A DNA stretch of 64,000 bases from Cognaticolwellia mytili (GCF_002104475.1 NZ_NBOF01000002.1:1-64000), one strand, 5' to 3'. Shown: positions 37,301-47,026, counted from the stretch's first letter. Notes: generated by a model from the sequence alone, not told the origin. Numbers and translations: made by a program.

Positions 37301-38458
37301 CTAAATAGCACTTAATTGATAGAGTTGTTTTTTGTATTTTCGCTTTTGTTTAGGCTCATGTAGCCAAGGTAAAGATTGCTGTAAAATTGCAATCGCTTGT
37401 AATTTCTTTCCTTGTATTAAATATACTTCATGTAACTCTAAATAGGCTTGCTTGACATAAGGCGCAAGTTTAATGACCTTGCGATAGAAGCGCACCGCAC
37501 TAGAGTGTTCATTTTGGCGCCTAGCTAACTGTGCTTTCTCAAGCCAGTGATATGGATTAGGATCATAAAAGCTTTCAATACGTTGTTTCATTTCTTTAGC
37601 TTTCTCAAACCTTTCTTGACCATTTAATAACACGACATAATTATCCAAAACACTAATATTAGAATCAGAGCTATCGATTGCAGCTAAATATAAACGTTCT
37701 GCATTAGCATCATCACCTCTTTTTTTATGCAATAGCGCTAGTAAATTCATCGCCGAGGCACTTTCACTATCTATATGATAAGCTTCACTTGCATAAGCAA
37801 AAGCACTATCTAGATTATTTTCTATATAGAATTCTGCTGCTTTATTGACATAATACATCGCTAAAAATTGATTCTTCTTTACCACTTTAGAGCTAATGTT
37901 TCCTTCTTGCGGAAAGTAATCTATAACAATGGCAGGACGACCAAGGTAAATAAAGTTATTCTCAGGCACAAAACTGGGATCATAAAGCAATGATTGCACA
38001 TGACTTGATGACAAAATAACATTACCATGTTTTTCGTAGATAGGTAGGGAGTGCATTTTACGATAGTCTATTTCGACTCCAACGAGTCTAGAGAATGCAG
38101 TCGTTAATATAGCTAAACTCATACAGTTGCCGCTATTATTCATCATTGCTGCACTAGCAGTATAAGTTTTACCGTAATAGGTAAAACTAGATAATTTATT
38201 TTCTAAAAAATACCGAATAGCTTCATGGGGCAAATAGCCTTCATTAATTTGTTGATTATAAAAATCTAAAAAAGTCTTTTTTTGCAGCTTTGTAAGTAGA
38301 TATAATTTTTGCTCAGAAATAACAGGAGCAACCATTTCAAATAGCTTGAGATTAAGTGGTACAGGTTTTCTATTAGCCGATGTATTACTGACACTAGTGC
38401 AACCAATAGTGGCGATCATAAAAATAGCTAAAACCCAGTTGACTTTTTTTAACATCAT
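37301..38458 (-). CDS. TPR-containing lipoprotein
   Basis: A lipoprotein: MMLKKVNWVLAIFMIATIGC has a lipobox IGC at residue 20. I chose ATG 38458, preceded by AAGGATTTG; a longer reading from 38494 spoils the signal. The N-terminal part (about 50-190) has NNSGNCMSLAILTTAFSRLVGV and SSSHVQSLLYDPS, which looks like a transglutaminase-like Cys-His fold. The rest is TPR repeats (AFAYASEAYHIDSESASAMNLLALLHKKRGD, then further repeats). It is related to the transglutaminase-plus-TPR proteins of marine gammaproteobacteria. Function is unknown. Confidence 0.75.
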   Translation of the reverse strand: MMLKKVNWVLAIFMIATIGCTSVSNTSANRKPVPLNLKLFEMVAPVISEQKLYLLTKLQKKTFLDFYNQQINEGYLPHEAIRYFLENKLSSFTYYGKTYTASAAMMNNSGNCMSLAILTTAFSRLVGVEIDYRKMHSLPIYEKHGNVILSSSHVQSLLYDPSFVPENNFIYLGRPAIVIDYFPQEGNISSKVVKKNQFLAMYYVNKAAEFYIENNLDSAFAYASEAYHIDSESASAMNLLALLHKKRGDDANAERLYLAAIDSSDSNISVLDNYVVLLNGQERFEKAKEMKQRIESFYDPNPYHWLEKAQLARRQNEHSSAVRFYRKVIKLAPYVKQAYLELHEVYLIQGKKLQAIAILQQSLPWLHEPKQKRKYKKQLYQLSAI

Positions 38459-38977
38459 CAAATCCTTATGCTCATACACCTTCAAAAAACACAATTATCG
38501 TTCGAGAACTGCATATAATAAAGACATACAATTAAAATACGATAAGATTCGTAATACACTTTATAAAAAATAAAGTGTGCTTTGTCTAGCACTTTTATTT
38601 CAGTTAATATAGAAAGCAACAAAATTAAGTAGCATCACATGCTCTCCTACTGACTCTGTGTATATTCATATAAATTATTAGATTTAAACATCCCCATACA
38701 GGTAAAAACCAATATCAGGATATTTTAACGTCAATTACTAACCATTCATCCTAATTTGTAAATCGTGCTCTTGTACCGAACTCATATGCGACATAGAATT
38801 ACTGCAAGCTTCAAAGCGATGTGTACCCGTCTCAATTGAAGATGAAATTTCAGCGTAAAGCTTAGACATCAACTCTGCCTCTAAGGGCAAGCAGCTTCAA
38901 GTGCAAAGGGTGTATACAAACTATCGCATTGAGTAAATCTTCGTATCCATTTGGAAATAAACCAAAAAGGTAATTTA
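38459..38977. other. Spacer with a possible gene relic
   Basis: No intact gene of normal size. Bases 38738-38869 (minus) hold a 43-codon frame with normal-looking codons, listed separately. Otherwise this is plain AT-rich spacer holding the promoters of the TPR gene and of the M3 peptidase gene. Confidence 0.45.
38738..38869 (-). pseudogene. Short coding-like remnant
   Basis: A 43-residue frame starting MSKLYAEISSSIETGTHRF and ending LQIRMNG. Upstream on the same strand a different frame reads YEDLLNAIVCIHPLHLK, so a frameshifted relic of a larger protein is possible. No family is recognised. There is no clear Shine-Dalgarno. Confidence 0.25.
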
Positions 38978-41128
38978 ATGAAAACTCGTTATCTAGCACC
39001 TCTTGCAGTCACCATTGCTTTGGCTGGTTGTCAGCAGAACAATGCTCCTGTAAACGTAACGCAAATTGAGCAAAAAGTTCAAAATAGCGCAAATAACCCA
39101 TTCTTTGCAGAATACGACACGCCATACGGTATTCCACCATTTGATAAAATTAATAAAAGCCACTATTTACCGGCTTTTTATCATGGTATTGAGAAAAATA
39201 AGATTGAAATTGATGCACTGACAAAAGTTAGATCTCGTCCTACATTTGAAAATACCATTGTTGCCATGGAGAAATCTGGCGATTTTCTAAATAAAGTTAG
39301 TAATACCTTTTATGGTTTAACTGGTTCAATGTCTGATGAAGAAATGCGTGCTATAGCGAAAGAGATATCGCCAAAGCTATCAGCCTTAGGTGATGACATT
39401 GCGTTAAATGATGCTTTATTCCAACGCGTAAAACAGGTGTATGACCGAAGAGAGCAACTTGAGCTTCGCACAGATCAAAAACGTCTTTTAGATAAAACTT
39501 ATAAAAGTTTTGTTCGCGGTGGTGCAAACTTAAATGATGCTGACAAGCTAAAGCTACGTAAATTAAATGAAAAGCTTAGCGGTCTTAGTTTAAAGTTTGG
39601 TGAAAACTTATTAGCTGAAACCAACGGTTTTGAAATGGTAATCGATAATAAGGCTGACCTTGACGGATTACCAGAAGATATTATCGCTGCAGCGGCAGAA
39701 ACTGCAAAAACACGTGGCCATGAAGGTAAATGGGTATTTACCACACATAGACCAAGTAAAAATCCATTTTTAACCTACTCAACAAACCGTAAACTGCGCG
39801 AAACGATCTACAAAGGGTACACCATGCGCGGCAACAACGGCAATGTGAACGATAACCAAGCTATCGCTAGTGAAATGGCTAGCCTTCGTTACCAAAAAGC
39901 ACAGTTATTAGGTTATAAAACCCACGCACATTTCGTGCTTGAAAATGCAACAGCAAAAACGCCTGAAAATGTTTTTGAGTTATTAAATAAAGTTTGGCCT
40001 GCAGCGTTAGAGCGTGCAAAAGAAGAAACAGCAGATATTCAAAAAATGATCGACGCTGAAGGTGGTAAGTTTGAAGTTGCTGCTTGGGATTGGTGGTACT
40101 ACTCTGAAAAAATTCGTAAGCAACGCTACGATATTGACGCATCAGAAACTAAGCCATACTTTTCATTAGAAGCGACACAGCAAGGTGTTTTCTATACTGC
40201 CGAGAAACTTTGGGGTGTAACCTTTAAAGAGCGTGATGACTTACCTAAATACCATAAAGATGTACGTACATTTGAAGTTTCTGACCGCGATGGTAGCTAC
40301 ATTGGTATTTTCATGGTTGACCATTACGTGCGTGAAAGTAAACGTGGTGGCGCTTGGATGAGCAGCTTCCGTAAACAATTTAAAATGAATGGCGAAGACG
40401 TAACGCCTATTATCTACAACGTATTAAACTACCCTCGCCCTATTGGTGACCAACCAACCTTGTTAACGTTTGATCAAGCATCAACCTTATTCCACGAATT
40501 TGGTCATGCAATTCAAGGCTTATTGTCTGATGGTTATTACCGTTCACAAACTGGTACATCACTACCTCGTGACTACGTAGAGTATCCTTCGCAAGTGATG
40601 GAAAACTGGATGACTGAGCCAGAAGTATTAGCAAATTTTGCTAAACACTACAAAACAGGGGAAGTTATTCCTCAAGCACTAGTAGAGAAAATTCAGGCAT
40701 CAGGCAAGTTTAACCAAGGCTTTGGCACCACAGAGTACCTTGCAGCCGCATTACTGGATATGAGCTGGCATTCACTTGAAACAGCTGAATTACAAGATGC
40801 TAATAGCTTTGAGAAAAACGTTTTAAAAGAAATTGGTTTAATTGAGCAAATTGCTCCTAGATATAAAACCGGTTATTACTCACATATCTTCGCGGGTGGT
40901 TATTCTGCAGGTTATTATGGCTATATTTGGTCAAATATTTATGACGCTGACACTTGGTTAGCATTTAAAGAAAATGGCATATTTGATCAAAAAACGGCTG
41001 AACTTTATCGTAAACATGTATTAGAAAGCGGTGGAACTGACGATCCAACGGTAATGTACCGTCGTTTCAGAGGTCAAGATCCTAAAGTCGAAGCGCTTAT
41101 TGAGCGTCGTGGCTTAAGTACTAAGTAA
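38978..41128 (+). CDS. M3 family peptidyl-dipeptidase (Dcp-like) lipoprotein
   Basis: An oligopeptidase of 716 residues with lipobox LAGC (Cys18). ATG 38978 follows AAAAGG; a TTG 27 nt earlier is in frame but would ruin the signal. The zinc motif HEFGH is at 506-510 and the third ligand is in DYVEYPSQVMENW just downstream. The N-terminal ATPYGIPPFDKI-like block (NPFFAEYDTPYGIPPFDKI) is the Dcp family start, and the long helical region is intact. Dcp releases dipeptides from C-termini. As a lipoprotein it would act at the envelope, on peptides made by the secreted proteases. A strong terminator follows. Confidence 0.9.
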   Translation: MKTRYLAPLAVTIALAGCQQNNAPVNVTQIEQKVQNSANNPFFAEYDTPYGIPPFDKINKSHYLPAFYHGIEKNKIEIDALTKVRSRPTFENTIVAMEKSGDFLNKVSNTFYGLTGSMSDEEMRAIAKEISPKLSALGDDIALNDALFQRVKQVYDRREQLELRTDQKRLLDKTYKSFVRGGANLNDADKLKLRKLNEKLSGLSLKFGENLLAETNGFEMVIDNKADLDGLPEDIIAAAAETAKTRGHEGKWVFTTHRPSKNPFLTYSTNRKLRETIYKGYTMRGNNGNVNDNQAIASEMASLRYQKAQLLGYKTHAHFVLENATAKTPENVFELLNKVWPAALERAKEETADIQKMIDAEGGKFEVAAWDWWYYSEKIRKQRYDIDASETKPYFSLEATQQGVFYTAEKLWGVTFKERDDLPKYHKDVRTFEVSDRDGSYIGIFMVDHYVRESKRGGAWMSSFRKQFKMNGEDVTPIIYNVLNYPRPIGDQPTLLTFDQASTLFHEFGHAIQGLLSDGYYRSQTGTSLPRDYVEYPSQVMENWMTEPEVLANFAKHYKTGEVIPQALVEKIQASGKFNQGFGTTEYLAAALLDMSWHSLETAELQDANSFEKNVLKEIGLIEQIAPRYKTGYYSHIFAGGYSAGYYGYIWSNIYDADTWLAFKENGIFDQKTAELYRKHVLESGGTDDPTVMYRRFRGQDPKVEALIERRGLSTK

Positions 41129-41147
41129 TTATGCTTACCTAGAATAT

Positions 41148-41177
41148 AAAAAGGGTCGCTAACTAGCGACCCTTTTT
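41148..41177. terminator. Bidirectional terminator between M3 peptidase and DUF3010 genes
   Basis: AAAAAGGGTCGC, TAACTA loop and GCGACCCTTTTT make a 12-bp stem with A- and T-rich flanks for both convergent genes. Confidence 0.9.
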
Positions 41178-41211
41178 ATTATCTTATTGACTAAGTACAA
41201 ACCTACTCATT

Positions 41212-41649
41212 TTACTGTAAGTACATACTACCTTCAAAAAAGCCAAATACAGTTTCAAATGCAGGTTGTTGATATTGCTTTAAACCAGTATCACGAAAAT
41301 CAATATCGACTTGGCTGCGTGTTAATGCTTTTTTGATAAATGTACCTGCAAGGATTTCTACAGGTAAATCTTTGATTAACTGAATTGCTGCTTCTAATTT
41401 AAAGCCAACAGGACCACCCGCAAACTTACCTTTTAGTGCACGGCCTTTAATAACAACTTTATCAACTTTGTAGTCTTCCATTAACTTTGCAAAAGTCGCT
41501 TGGAAGTACTGAACTTCTTCGGCATCACCAGCATCAACAAGGCTAATTTTCTGTACGCGCGTTTTAGGTATGTCGTACAACCCATTTTCTTTTGACATGA
41601 TACAAATAATTGCATCGTTACCTTTTAACTCAACACCACATATTTTCAT
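41212..41649 (-). CDS. DUF3010 family protein
   Basis: A 145-residue cytoplasmic protein beginning MKICGVELKGNDAIICIM. This start, VVIKGRALKGKFAGGPVGFKLEAAIQ and the end FETVFGFFEGSMYLQ match my memory of the DUF3010 family of Vibrio, Shewanella and Alteromonadales. The fold may be RNase H-like, judging by the opening strand (GVELKGND). No function is known. It stands alone between the M3 gene (convergent) and a DTW-domain gene. Confidence 0.7.
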   Translation of the reverse strand: MKICGVELKGNDAIICIMSKENGLYDIPKTRVQKISLVDAGDAEEVQYFQATFAKLMEDYKVDKVVIKGRALKGKFAGGPVGFKLEAAIQLIKDLPVEILAGTFIKKALTRSQVDIDFRDTGLKQYQQPAFETVFGFFEGSMYLQ

Positions 41650-41741
41650 AAATTAACCCCATTTCTATTGTGTGCGTTATTATAAATTAGTTTTACTTAA
41701 GCTGCAGTGTTTTCATACATTTAAAGTAAAGCTTATCGCTT

Positions 41742-42539
41742 TTATTTCTTCGTTAAATCTTCGATATTGGCGGTTGCTAAATCTTTAGCTAACACAATAT
41801 CATGTTGTTTAGTAAATGCCATGTAATCAGCAACCGCATTAGGATTGCCCTTATTTCCTTGGCAAACCGCTCTTTGATATTCATAACTAAAAACATCAAA
41901 CCATAAGTCGAGCAAATTAGCATTGGTTTGCTCTCCTGTTAGCGATAATACCTGTGCAGCAACTTCGGCGGTCGCTAACTCAGTATTATTTGCTGCCACA
42001 CGAATTTGATATCGAGAGCTTATTTCTGCATCACTTTCAGGCGCTTTAGGTGTAAATGATACAACAGGTAGATTTTGTAAATATGGACTGCGACGAAACA
42101 TTTTTTTCGCTTCGCGCCAACTACCATCAAGCATAATAAATAATGGTCTTTTACCGGAAGAAAGCACCACTTCATTATCGAAAATTTCTCGCTCTTCACC
42201 CGCATAGTCTTTCGGGAACACAATCATAGGTTGCCAAATAGGATTGGCTAACAGTGCAAGTACTTCTGGGTTTTCTTCTGTTCTCGACCACAAAAAGGCA
42301 TAAGTATCTGGTATTAAATCAGCAATAAGCTTACCGGTGTTACTCGGCTTTAACACTTCGGTATCGTACATTAATAATAAGAAGCCAGCATTAGATTCTA
42401 CATTTGGTGTCAATGAACAAATACAAAATTTTTCAGCTAATCGGCACAGCTCACAACGGATCACTCGCTGCCCCCTCGACTTATAAGTCGTTGTGCTTAA
42501 ACTTTTACGATATTGATGAAGTCGTTGAACTGCGTGCAT
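41742..42539 (-). CDS. DTW domain tRNA-uridine aminocarboxypropyltransferase
   Basis: An SPOUT-related DTW-domain enzyme of 265 residues. It transfers the aminocarboxypropyl group of S-adenosylmethionine to uridine, making acp3U in tRNA (TapT in E. coli). The Cys cluster CELCRLAEKFCIC is at about 30-42. The core is LDGSWREAKKMFRRSPYL, where DGSW stands for the name-giving D-T-W motif. TGKLIADLIPDTYAFLWSRTE is also typical. It could modify U47 of tRNA; specificity is inferred. It is not adjacent to other tRNA genes. Confidence 0.82.
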   Translation of the reverse strand: MHAVQRLHQYRKSLSTTTYKSRGQRVIRCELCRLAEKFCICSLTPNVESNAGFLLLMYDTEVLKPSNTGKLIADLIPDTYAFLWSRTEENPEVLALLANPIWQPMIVFPKDYAGEEREIFDNEVVLSSGKRPLFIMLDGSWREAKKMFRRSPYLQNLPVVSFTPKAPESDAEISSRYQIRVAANNTELATAEVAAQVLSLTGEQTNANLLDLWFDVFSYEYQRAVCQGNKGNPNAVADYMAFTKQHDIVLAKDLATANIEDLTKK

Positions 42540-42725
42540 AAGTGATCTATCAGCTGATTTTGGGGCGCTACTTTAACGTGCAGTTTCAGCCTTAGCAATA
42601 AAAATACGATAAAACACGGTAAAAAGAATAATATAATTTCGAACATACACACTAAAACGCATTGACACCTAATGATGCACTAATGCTTTTAAAGATATGC
42701 AATCTGCGAGAAGCCTGTACATAAA

Positions 42726-42753
42726 AAGCGCTAAGGTACTAACCCTAGCGCTT
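42726..42753 (-). terminator. Terminator of the yggN-like gene
   Basis: On the minus strand AAGCGCTA and TAGCGCTT pair around a 12-nt loop and are followed by TTTTA. It lies 56 nt after the gene's stop. Confidence 0.75.
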
Positions 42754-42808
42754 CTATTGAAAATCAGATTATAACGTAATCACTTAATCATAAAAATCAG
42801 TCGACAGA

Positions 42809-43612
42809 TTAAATCTCATTATGTGATGTTTTTTGACTAGCAGCGATGAAGTTAAAACCCGCTATCTCGTCAATTTCATCTTTTAATTGTTCTTCCATTT
42901 CATCAATCATGATCACTGATTGACAAAGTGCTTCACCACGTTTTTCTAAACCTTCGCCACGCGACTCCATTTCATGTTCTATTTGTTGTCCAAAGTTTTC
43001 CATACGTGTTTCAAAGGCATCCATATTACCGCCAGAAAATAATATTTCTTGGCCAACGGCAATCATTAAACTACCAATAGAGTTTTGAATTGTACTTTCA
43101 ACCGCGGTTTCAATACGTTGTTCAAAATCGTCGCCGAAGAAGTCATCACCAGCAAAACCATCTTCATCAATGTAGAAGTCTCTTGAACCGTCAAACTCAC
43201 TATCAACTTCAGTACGGATAGTCGTTAATTGCGTGGTTAAATCTGCACTAACATTATTCCCTTCGCCTAATAACTCATTGAAGGCAAGGTTAACTCCGTC
43301 AATCGCTAAGTCGATAGCATCAAGCGCAATACTTTTCACTTCAGGTACCACATTACGGATACTTGTTGAATATTCTGTTAATAGCGATTGCTGGCTACTG
43401 GTTAAATCGATTTCTTCACCATCCACAATAAGCGTGTCATTATTAACAATGGTATATAGTGGAGATTTATTTTTAGAGAAGGTAATTTCTTTGGCGCTAA
43501 TATTAACACCACCATTTAAATCTACGTTACATGACTCACTAGAAAAAGAACTGTCATGAGCATAGCTTGTTGAACTTGCGATAATTAATGCAGTAGCGAT
43601 CAAAGTTTTCAT
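42809..43612 (-). CDS. yggN: DUF2884 (YggN-like) exported protein
   Basis: 267 residues with a signal peptide ending SYA/HDS. The N-terminal CNVDLNGGVNISAKEITF...NDTLIVDGEEIDLTSSQQSLLTEYSTSIRNVVPEV corresponds in order to the E. coli YggN layout. The acidic, helical middle and SLMIAVGQEILFSGGNM match as well. It is probably periplasmic. No molecular role is known. AAGGAAGG lies just before the ATG. A second Cys in ALCQSVI may pair with the N-terminal one. Confidence 0.75.
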   Translation of the reverse strand: MKTLIATALIIASSTSYAHDSSFSSESCNVDLNGGVNISAKEITFSKNKSPLYTIVNNDTLIVDGEEIDLTSSQQSLLTEYSTSIRNVVPEVKSIALDAIDLAIDGVNLAFNELLGEGNNVSADLTTQLTTIRTEVDSEFDGSRDFYIDEDGFAGDDFFGDDFEQRIETAVESTIQNSIGSLMIAVGQEILFSGGNMDAFETRMENFGQQIEHEMESRGEGLEKRGEALCQSVIMIDEMEEQLKDEIDEIAGFNFIAASQKTSHNEI

Positions 43613-43821
43613 ATTTACCTTCCTTTATAAACTAATCAAATATAGAGTTTTATTAACACCCTGTTATCAATATTGTTTACAAGTCTAATGCCAAAATAAA
43701 AACAGCTAATTATCAATAAGTTAAAAAACAAAGAAAATTAGAAAATAAAAAAATGACTAATATTTAGTTAGATAGTAAATATAATGGTTAAATTAATATT
43801 AAAAATGAAATACAAATGTGA

Positions 43822-44973
43822 TTAATAGACAAGTCTTTGCATTTCAAACAAACGAGACTTACAACGAGCAAACTCAAAAGCCAATTGGCTGCCTTGATAA
43901 AGTTCATTAATATCAACATCTGCTTCAATAATAAGACGAATACCTCTATCGTAAAACTCATCAACTAAGGCGATAAAACGCCTTGCTTCATCATCTAAAC
44001 CTCTAAGTTCTCCCATCACTACGCCGCTACGCTGGTAACTGTCTTCTACCCCTGAAAATACAGCAGGGATAAGCTCGCCACTAAACTGTGGCACACTACT
44101 AATTAGTACCACTTTGAACATATCAGCCAATTTAATATAGTCTCGTTGGCTACGCGGTCCAGAGCATATGGCCATAAAGTCAAACCAAACAACATCATCA
44201 GCTAGTGCAAGGTAATCGATATTTCTATGGTGAATTGTTATTGAGCTTTGATACTGCATAGTTTCGCTAGCAAGTTCGGCAAAGTGTTGCTTGAGAAAAA
44301 GCGCTTCGCTATTGGCTTTTATATGAAAATCACGATAATGACAGGCTGTAGACTCTTCTTCATTTAATCGATAATCATGTGGACCATCAATTGAAATGAC
44401 TCGACAATAGCAATTGATAAGATCAATTGTTGGTAAGAAACGTTCTCGCTGTAGGCCGTTTTTATAAAGCTGCACAGGTGCGCAATTTGATGTCGCGATG
44501 AGTGTAATACCAAGAGAAAACATCGCATCAAACAACCCTGCCAGTAACATCGCATCAGCAATATCGTTGACAAAAAACTCATCAAAACAAAGAACATCAA
44601 CATCCTTTGCCCAAACGTTAGCAATGAGAACTAAGGGGTTAGCTTGACCATTAAAATCACCCAACATTAAATGCACACTTTCCATAAAACGATGAAAATG
44701 CAGACGCTTTTTACGCGTAATATTAAGCTGTTGATAAAACAAATCCATCAGCATGGTTTTACCGCGTCCGACACGACCATGAAAATAGATGCCTTGAATA
44801 GGACCTTGTGATTTAAAAAGTTGTTTTACTATGGATGTTAGCTTACGATGTTTGAATTTTTCGTTTAAGCTTTGTGATAACTCTTCTAGTGCAACAACAG
44901 CACGATATTGTTCTTCATCTGGCTTTAAATCATGTGATTGAATTAACCGATGATAATACTCAATAACCGACAT
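43822..44973 (-). CDS. zapE: Cell division protein ZapE (AFG1-like ATPase)
   Basis: A AAA-type P-loop ATPase of 383 residues with Walker A GRVGRGKT at 66-73 followed by MLMDLFY. The Walker B-like LCFDEFFVNDIADAMLL and the sensor ATSNCAPVQLYKNGLQRERFLP are family hallmarks. ZapE associates with the Z-ring in E. coli. The usual neighbours (rplM) are absent, and the gene follows a cold-shock gene with a terminator between. Confidence 0.92.
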   Translation of the reverse strand: MSVIEYYHRLIQSHDLKPDEEQYRAVVALEELSQSLNEKFKHRKLTSIVKQLFKSQGPIQGIYFHGRVGRGKTMLMDLFYQQLNITRKKRLHFHRFMESVHLMLGDFNGQANPLVLIANVWAKDVDVLCFDEFFVNDIADAMLLAGLFDAMFSLGITLIATSNCAPVQLYKNGLQRERFLPTIDLINCYCRVISIDGPHDYRLNEEESTACHYRDFHIKANSEALFLKQHFAELASETMQYQSSITIHHRNIDYLALADDVVWFDFMAICSGPRSQRDYIKLADMFKVVLISSVPQFSGELIPAVFSGVEDSYQRSGVVMGELRGLDDEARRFIALVDEFYDRGIRLIIEADVDINELYQGSQLAFEFARCKSRLFEMQRLVY

Positions 44974-44990
44974 AATTTTTCTTCAGGCAT

Positions 44991-45024
44991 AAAAAAAGGG
45001 CAGACAATGTCTCCCCTCTTTTTT
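44991..45024 (-). terminator. Terminator of the cold-shock gene
   Basis: On the minus strand AGGGGAGACA-T-TGTCTGCCC, with one C/C or G/G mismatch, is followed by TTTTTTT. It lies 47 nt after the csp stop. Confidence 0.75.
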
Positions 45025-45070
45025 AACACTATTTAATAGTTTAGCTAGCATTGCCAGCCAAAAGTATTAA

Positions 45071-45280
45071 TTAAAGTGCTACGATGTTCTCAGCTTGAGG
45101 ACCTTTTTGACCTTGAGTAACAGTAAACTGTACTTTTTGGCCTTCAGCAAGAGTTTTAAAACCGTCGCCAGAGATTGCAGAGAAATGTGCGAAAACGTCT
45201 GGACCAGATTCTTGCTCGATGAAACCGAAACCTTTAGACTCGTTGAACCATTTAACTGTACCAGTAGTTGTATTAGACAT
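45071..45280 (-). CDS. CspA family cold-shock protein
   Basis: A 69-residue single OB-fold RNA chaperone. RNP1 KGFGFIEQ and RNP2 VFAHFSAI are present. It starts [14 protein letters not shown], so I chose ATG 45280; a longer frame from 45316 adds an untypical N-terminus. It melts RNA secondary structure during cold adaptation or growth. It has its own promoter and a long leader (about 147 nt), and a terminator after it. Confidence 0.95.
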   Translation of the reverse strand: MSNTTTGTVKWFNESKGFGFIEQESGPDVFAHFSAISGDGFKTLAEGQKVQFTVTQGQKGPQAENIVAL

Positions 45281-45433
45281 TTTAATTATCCTATTTATTC
45301 GTAATTGATGCCTCAAAAATAAGGCGATGTTGCAGGAAGTGTTGCTATTACTTATTAAACAGGACGAGCTACTTACTAATATAACTTCGAAACTTTGTAC
45401 ATAAATATAGGTCTTACTTTCTAGCTGAGATGG

Positions 45434-45461
45434 ATAATAGAGATTTCCTGAGAATAGTCAA
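45434..45461 (-). promoter_or_regulatory. Cold-shock gene promoter with long 5' leader
   Basis: On the minus strand TTGACT (45461-45456), 16 bp and TATTAT (45439-45434) form a good sigma-70 promoter. The predicted leader to the ATG is about 147 nt, as for cspA-type genes whose leader acts as a thermosensor. The thermosensor role is inferred from length only. Confidence 0.65.
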
Positions 45462-45579
45462 GCCGTTTTGACGAAAAACCAGTTTTCTTTTAAAAAAAAG
45501 AATGAATAGTGCTTAAAATCAACAATAACAGGCAATACCTGACTATTCGGTCAACTAGCTTAGTCAGTTTGAAGCATAA

Positions 45580-46092
45580 TTAGTTAACTTTGACTTTCAC
45601 TGTATTATTAGTATCGCGGCTTTTTTTAATGAGCTCATCACCAATGACTGTCTGCGTAGATTTAGCAAGCCGGTCATAAAGTAACACATTAACACTGGCC
45701 GCTAAATTCATACAGCCAATCGTCGGCACATAAACTACTGCATCAGCTCTATCAATAACTTCCTGGGCAATTGTGCCATCTTCAGGTCCAAAAATATAAA
45801 GTGCATTTTCAGGGTGCTCAAAATCAGGCAACGATATTGCGCCTTCAATTAAGTCAACACAAATAACCTGCTGCTCAGGCAATATATTGTCAATTAAAGA
45901 CTCAGCCGCATTTAAAGGAATTTTACGAGAAGCATCTTTTGTATCAGTATGAAATTTTGCAGCTCTTGCATATCGAACACCCGTGTAACGTACTTCATTT
46001 ACTTGATAACAACCAGCTGCACGCATAACTGCGCCAACATTCGTTGGACTTTTAGGATCGGTTAATCCAATAACAACATTTTCTTTTTTCAT
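45580..46092 (-). CDS. TrmH/SpoU family RNA methyltransferase
   Basis: A SPOUT methyltransferase of about 170 residues. Motif 1 is GLTDPKSPTNVGAVMRAAGCYQV, motif 2 is ALYIFGPEDGTIAQE, and motif 3 is VYVPTIGCMNLAASVNVLLYDRLA. These are the three knotted SAM-binding motifs. It has no added RNA-binding domain. The target (tRNA or rRNA 2'-O position) cannot be told. ATG 46092 is preferred; a TTG 9 nt upstream is in frame. Confidence 0.85.
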   Translation of the reverse strand: MKKENVVIGLTDPKSPTNVGAVMRAAGCYQVNEVRYTGVRYARAAKFHTDTKDASRKIPLNAAESLIDNILPEQQVICVDLIEGAISLPDFEHPENALYIFGPEDGTIAQEVIDRADAVVYVPTIGCMNLAASVNVLLYDRLAKSTQTVIGDELIKKSRDTNNTVKVKVN

Positions 46093-46315
46093 TTCTACCA
46101 ATACTTTTAGCTAAAGCGAGTTAATTCTGCGCAATTTTGCGCTGCAATGAAAAAGACTACAAGAAGATTTTATTAAAACCCTAGTAAAAAATATATATTT
46201 AAACAGCTGGTACTTAGCGTTTGGAATAAATGACAAAAACATCTCTAACATAGTGACTTGTTTCTGATAGCATCATGCTTAGCTTATTTTCATTTTTAAA
46301 AAGTAGAGTCATTAC

Positions 46316-46930
46316 ATGATCTTCAAAACAAACACATTTAAAAAAGTCCTCTCTGGTATTATCTGTTTTTATGCAAGCTCAGTTATCGCTAGCGACGCAC
46401 CATTAGTTTCCATTGATAGCCACGATACATTTTTTGCCAATATCAAAAAACATTGTGGCAAAGCCTTTCAAGGCAAAGTCGCCATAGATAATGCAGAAGG
46501 TGACAGTTTTGCTAACAAAGAACTCATTATGCATGTGAGAAAATGTAGTGACGATAAGTTAGAAATACCGTTTCATGTTGGTGATGATGCTTCAAGAACT
46601 TGGATAATCACTAAAACAGGCTCAGGACTTTCATTAAAACACGACCACCGTCATCAAGATGGCAGCCATGATGAATCAACTATGTATGGTGGGCATACCA
46701 ATGACGCAGGTTGGTCACAAGTTCAGTCTTTTCCTGCCGATGAGTATTCAAAACAGCTATTTGTTAAAACAGGTATCCCGCAATCAGCAGGAAATACTTG
46801 GCAGATGTTTATCTACCCAGAAAAGTTTAGTTATCGCCTTATTCGCCAAGGTCGTGAATTTCGTGTCGATTTTGATTTGCTGACACCAGTTACGCCACCA
46901 GCAGCACCTTGGGGTTATAGCGATAGATAA
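46316..46930 (+). CDS. Exported protein of unknown function
   Basis: 204 residues with a signal peptide (about 1-25, ending VIA/SDA). The mature part begins PLVSIDSHDTFFANIKKHCGKAF. Two Cys (HCGK and KCSD) may pair. A His-rich stretch LKHDHRHQDGSHD is followed by STMYGGHT near residues 102-123. No domain is named; I have the impression of a conserved family of marine gammaproteobacteria. The His/Asp cluster could bind a metal. The gene is monocistronic with a hairpin terminator. Confidence 0.75.
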   Translation: MIFKTNTFKKVLSGIICFYASSVIASDAPLVSIDSHDTFFANIKKHCGKAFQGKVAIDNAEGDSFANKELIMHVRKCSDDKLEIPFHVGDDASRTWIITKTGSGLSLKHDHRHQDGSHDESTMYGGHTNDAGWSQVQSFPADEYSKQLFVKTGIPQSAGNTWQMFIYPEKFSYRLIRQGREFRVDFDLLTPVTPPAAPWGYSDR

Positions 46931-47026
46931 CGAAGGCTAATTTACAAGTCGAGGGATAATTTCTTCAACTTGGAAATAAGCAGTTACATTTCCGTTCTCT
47001 ATTTTCCGTCAAATGGTGGAACTTTA

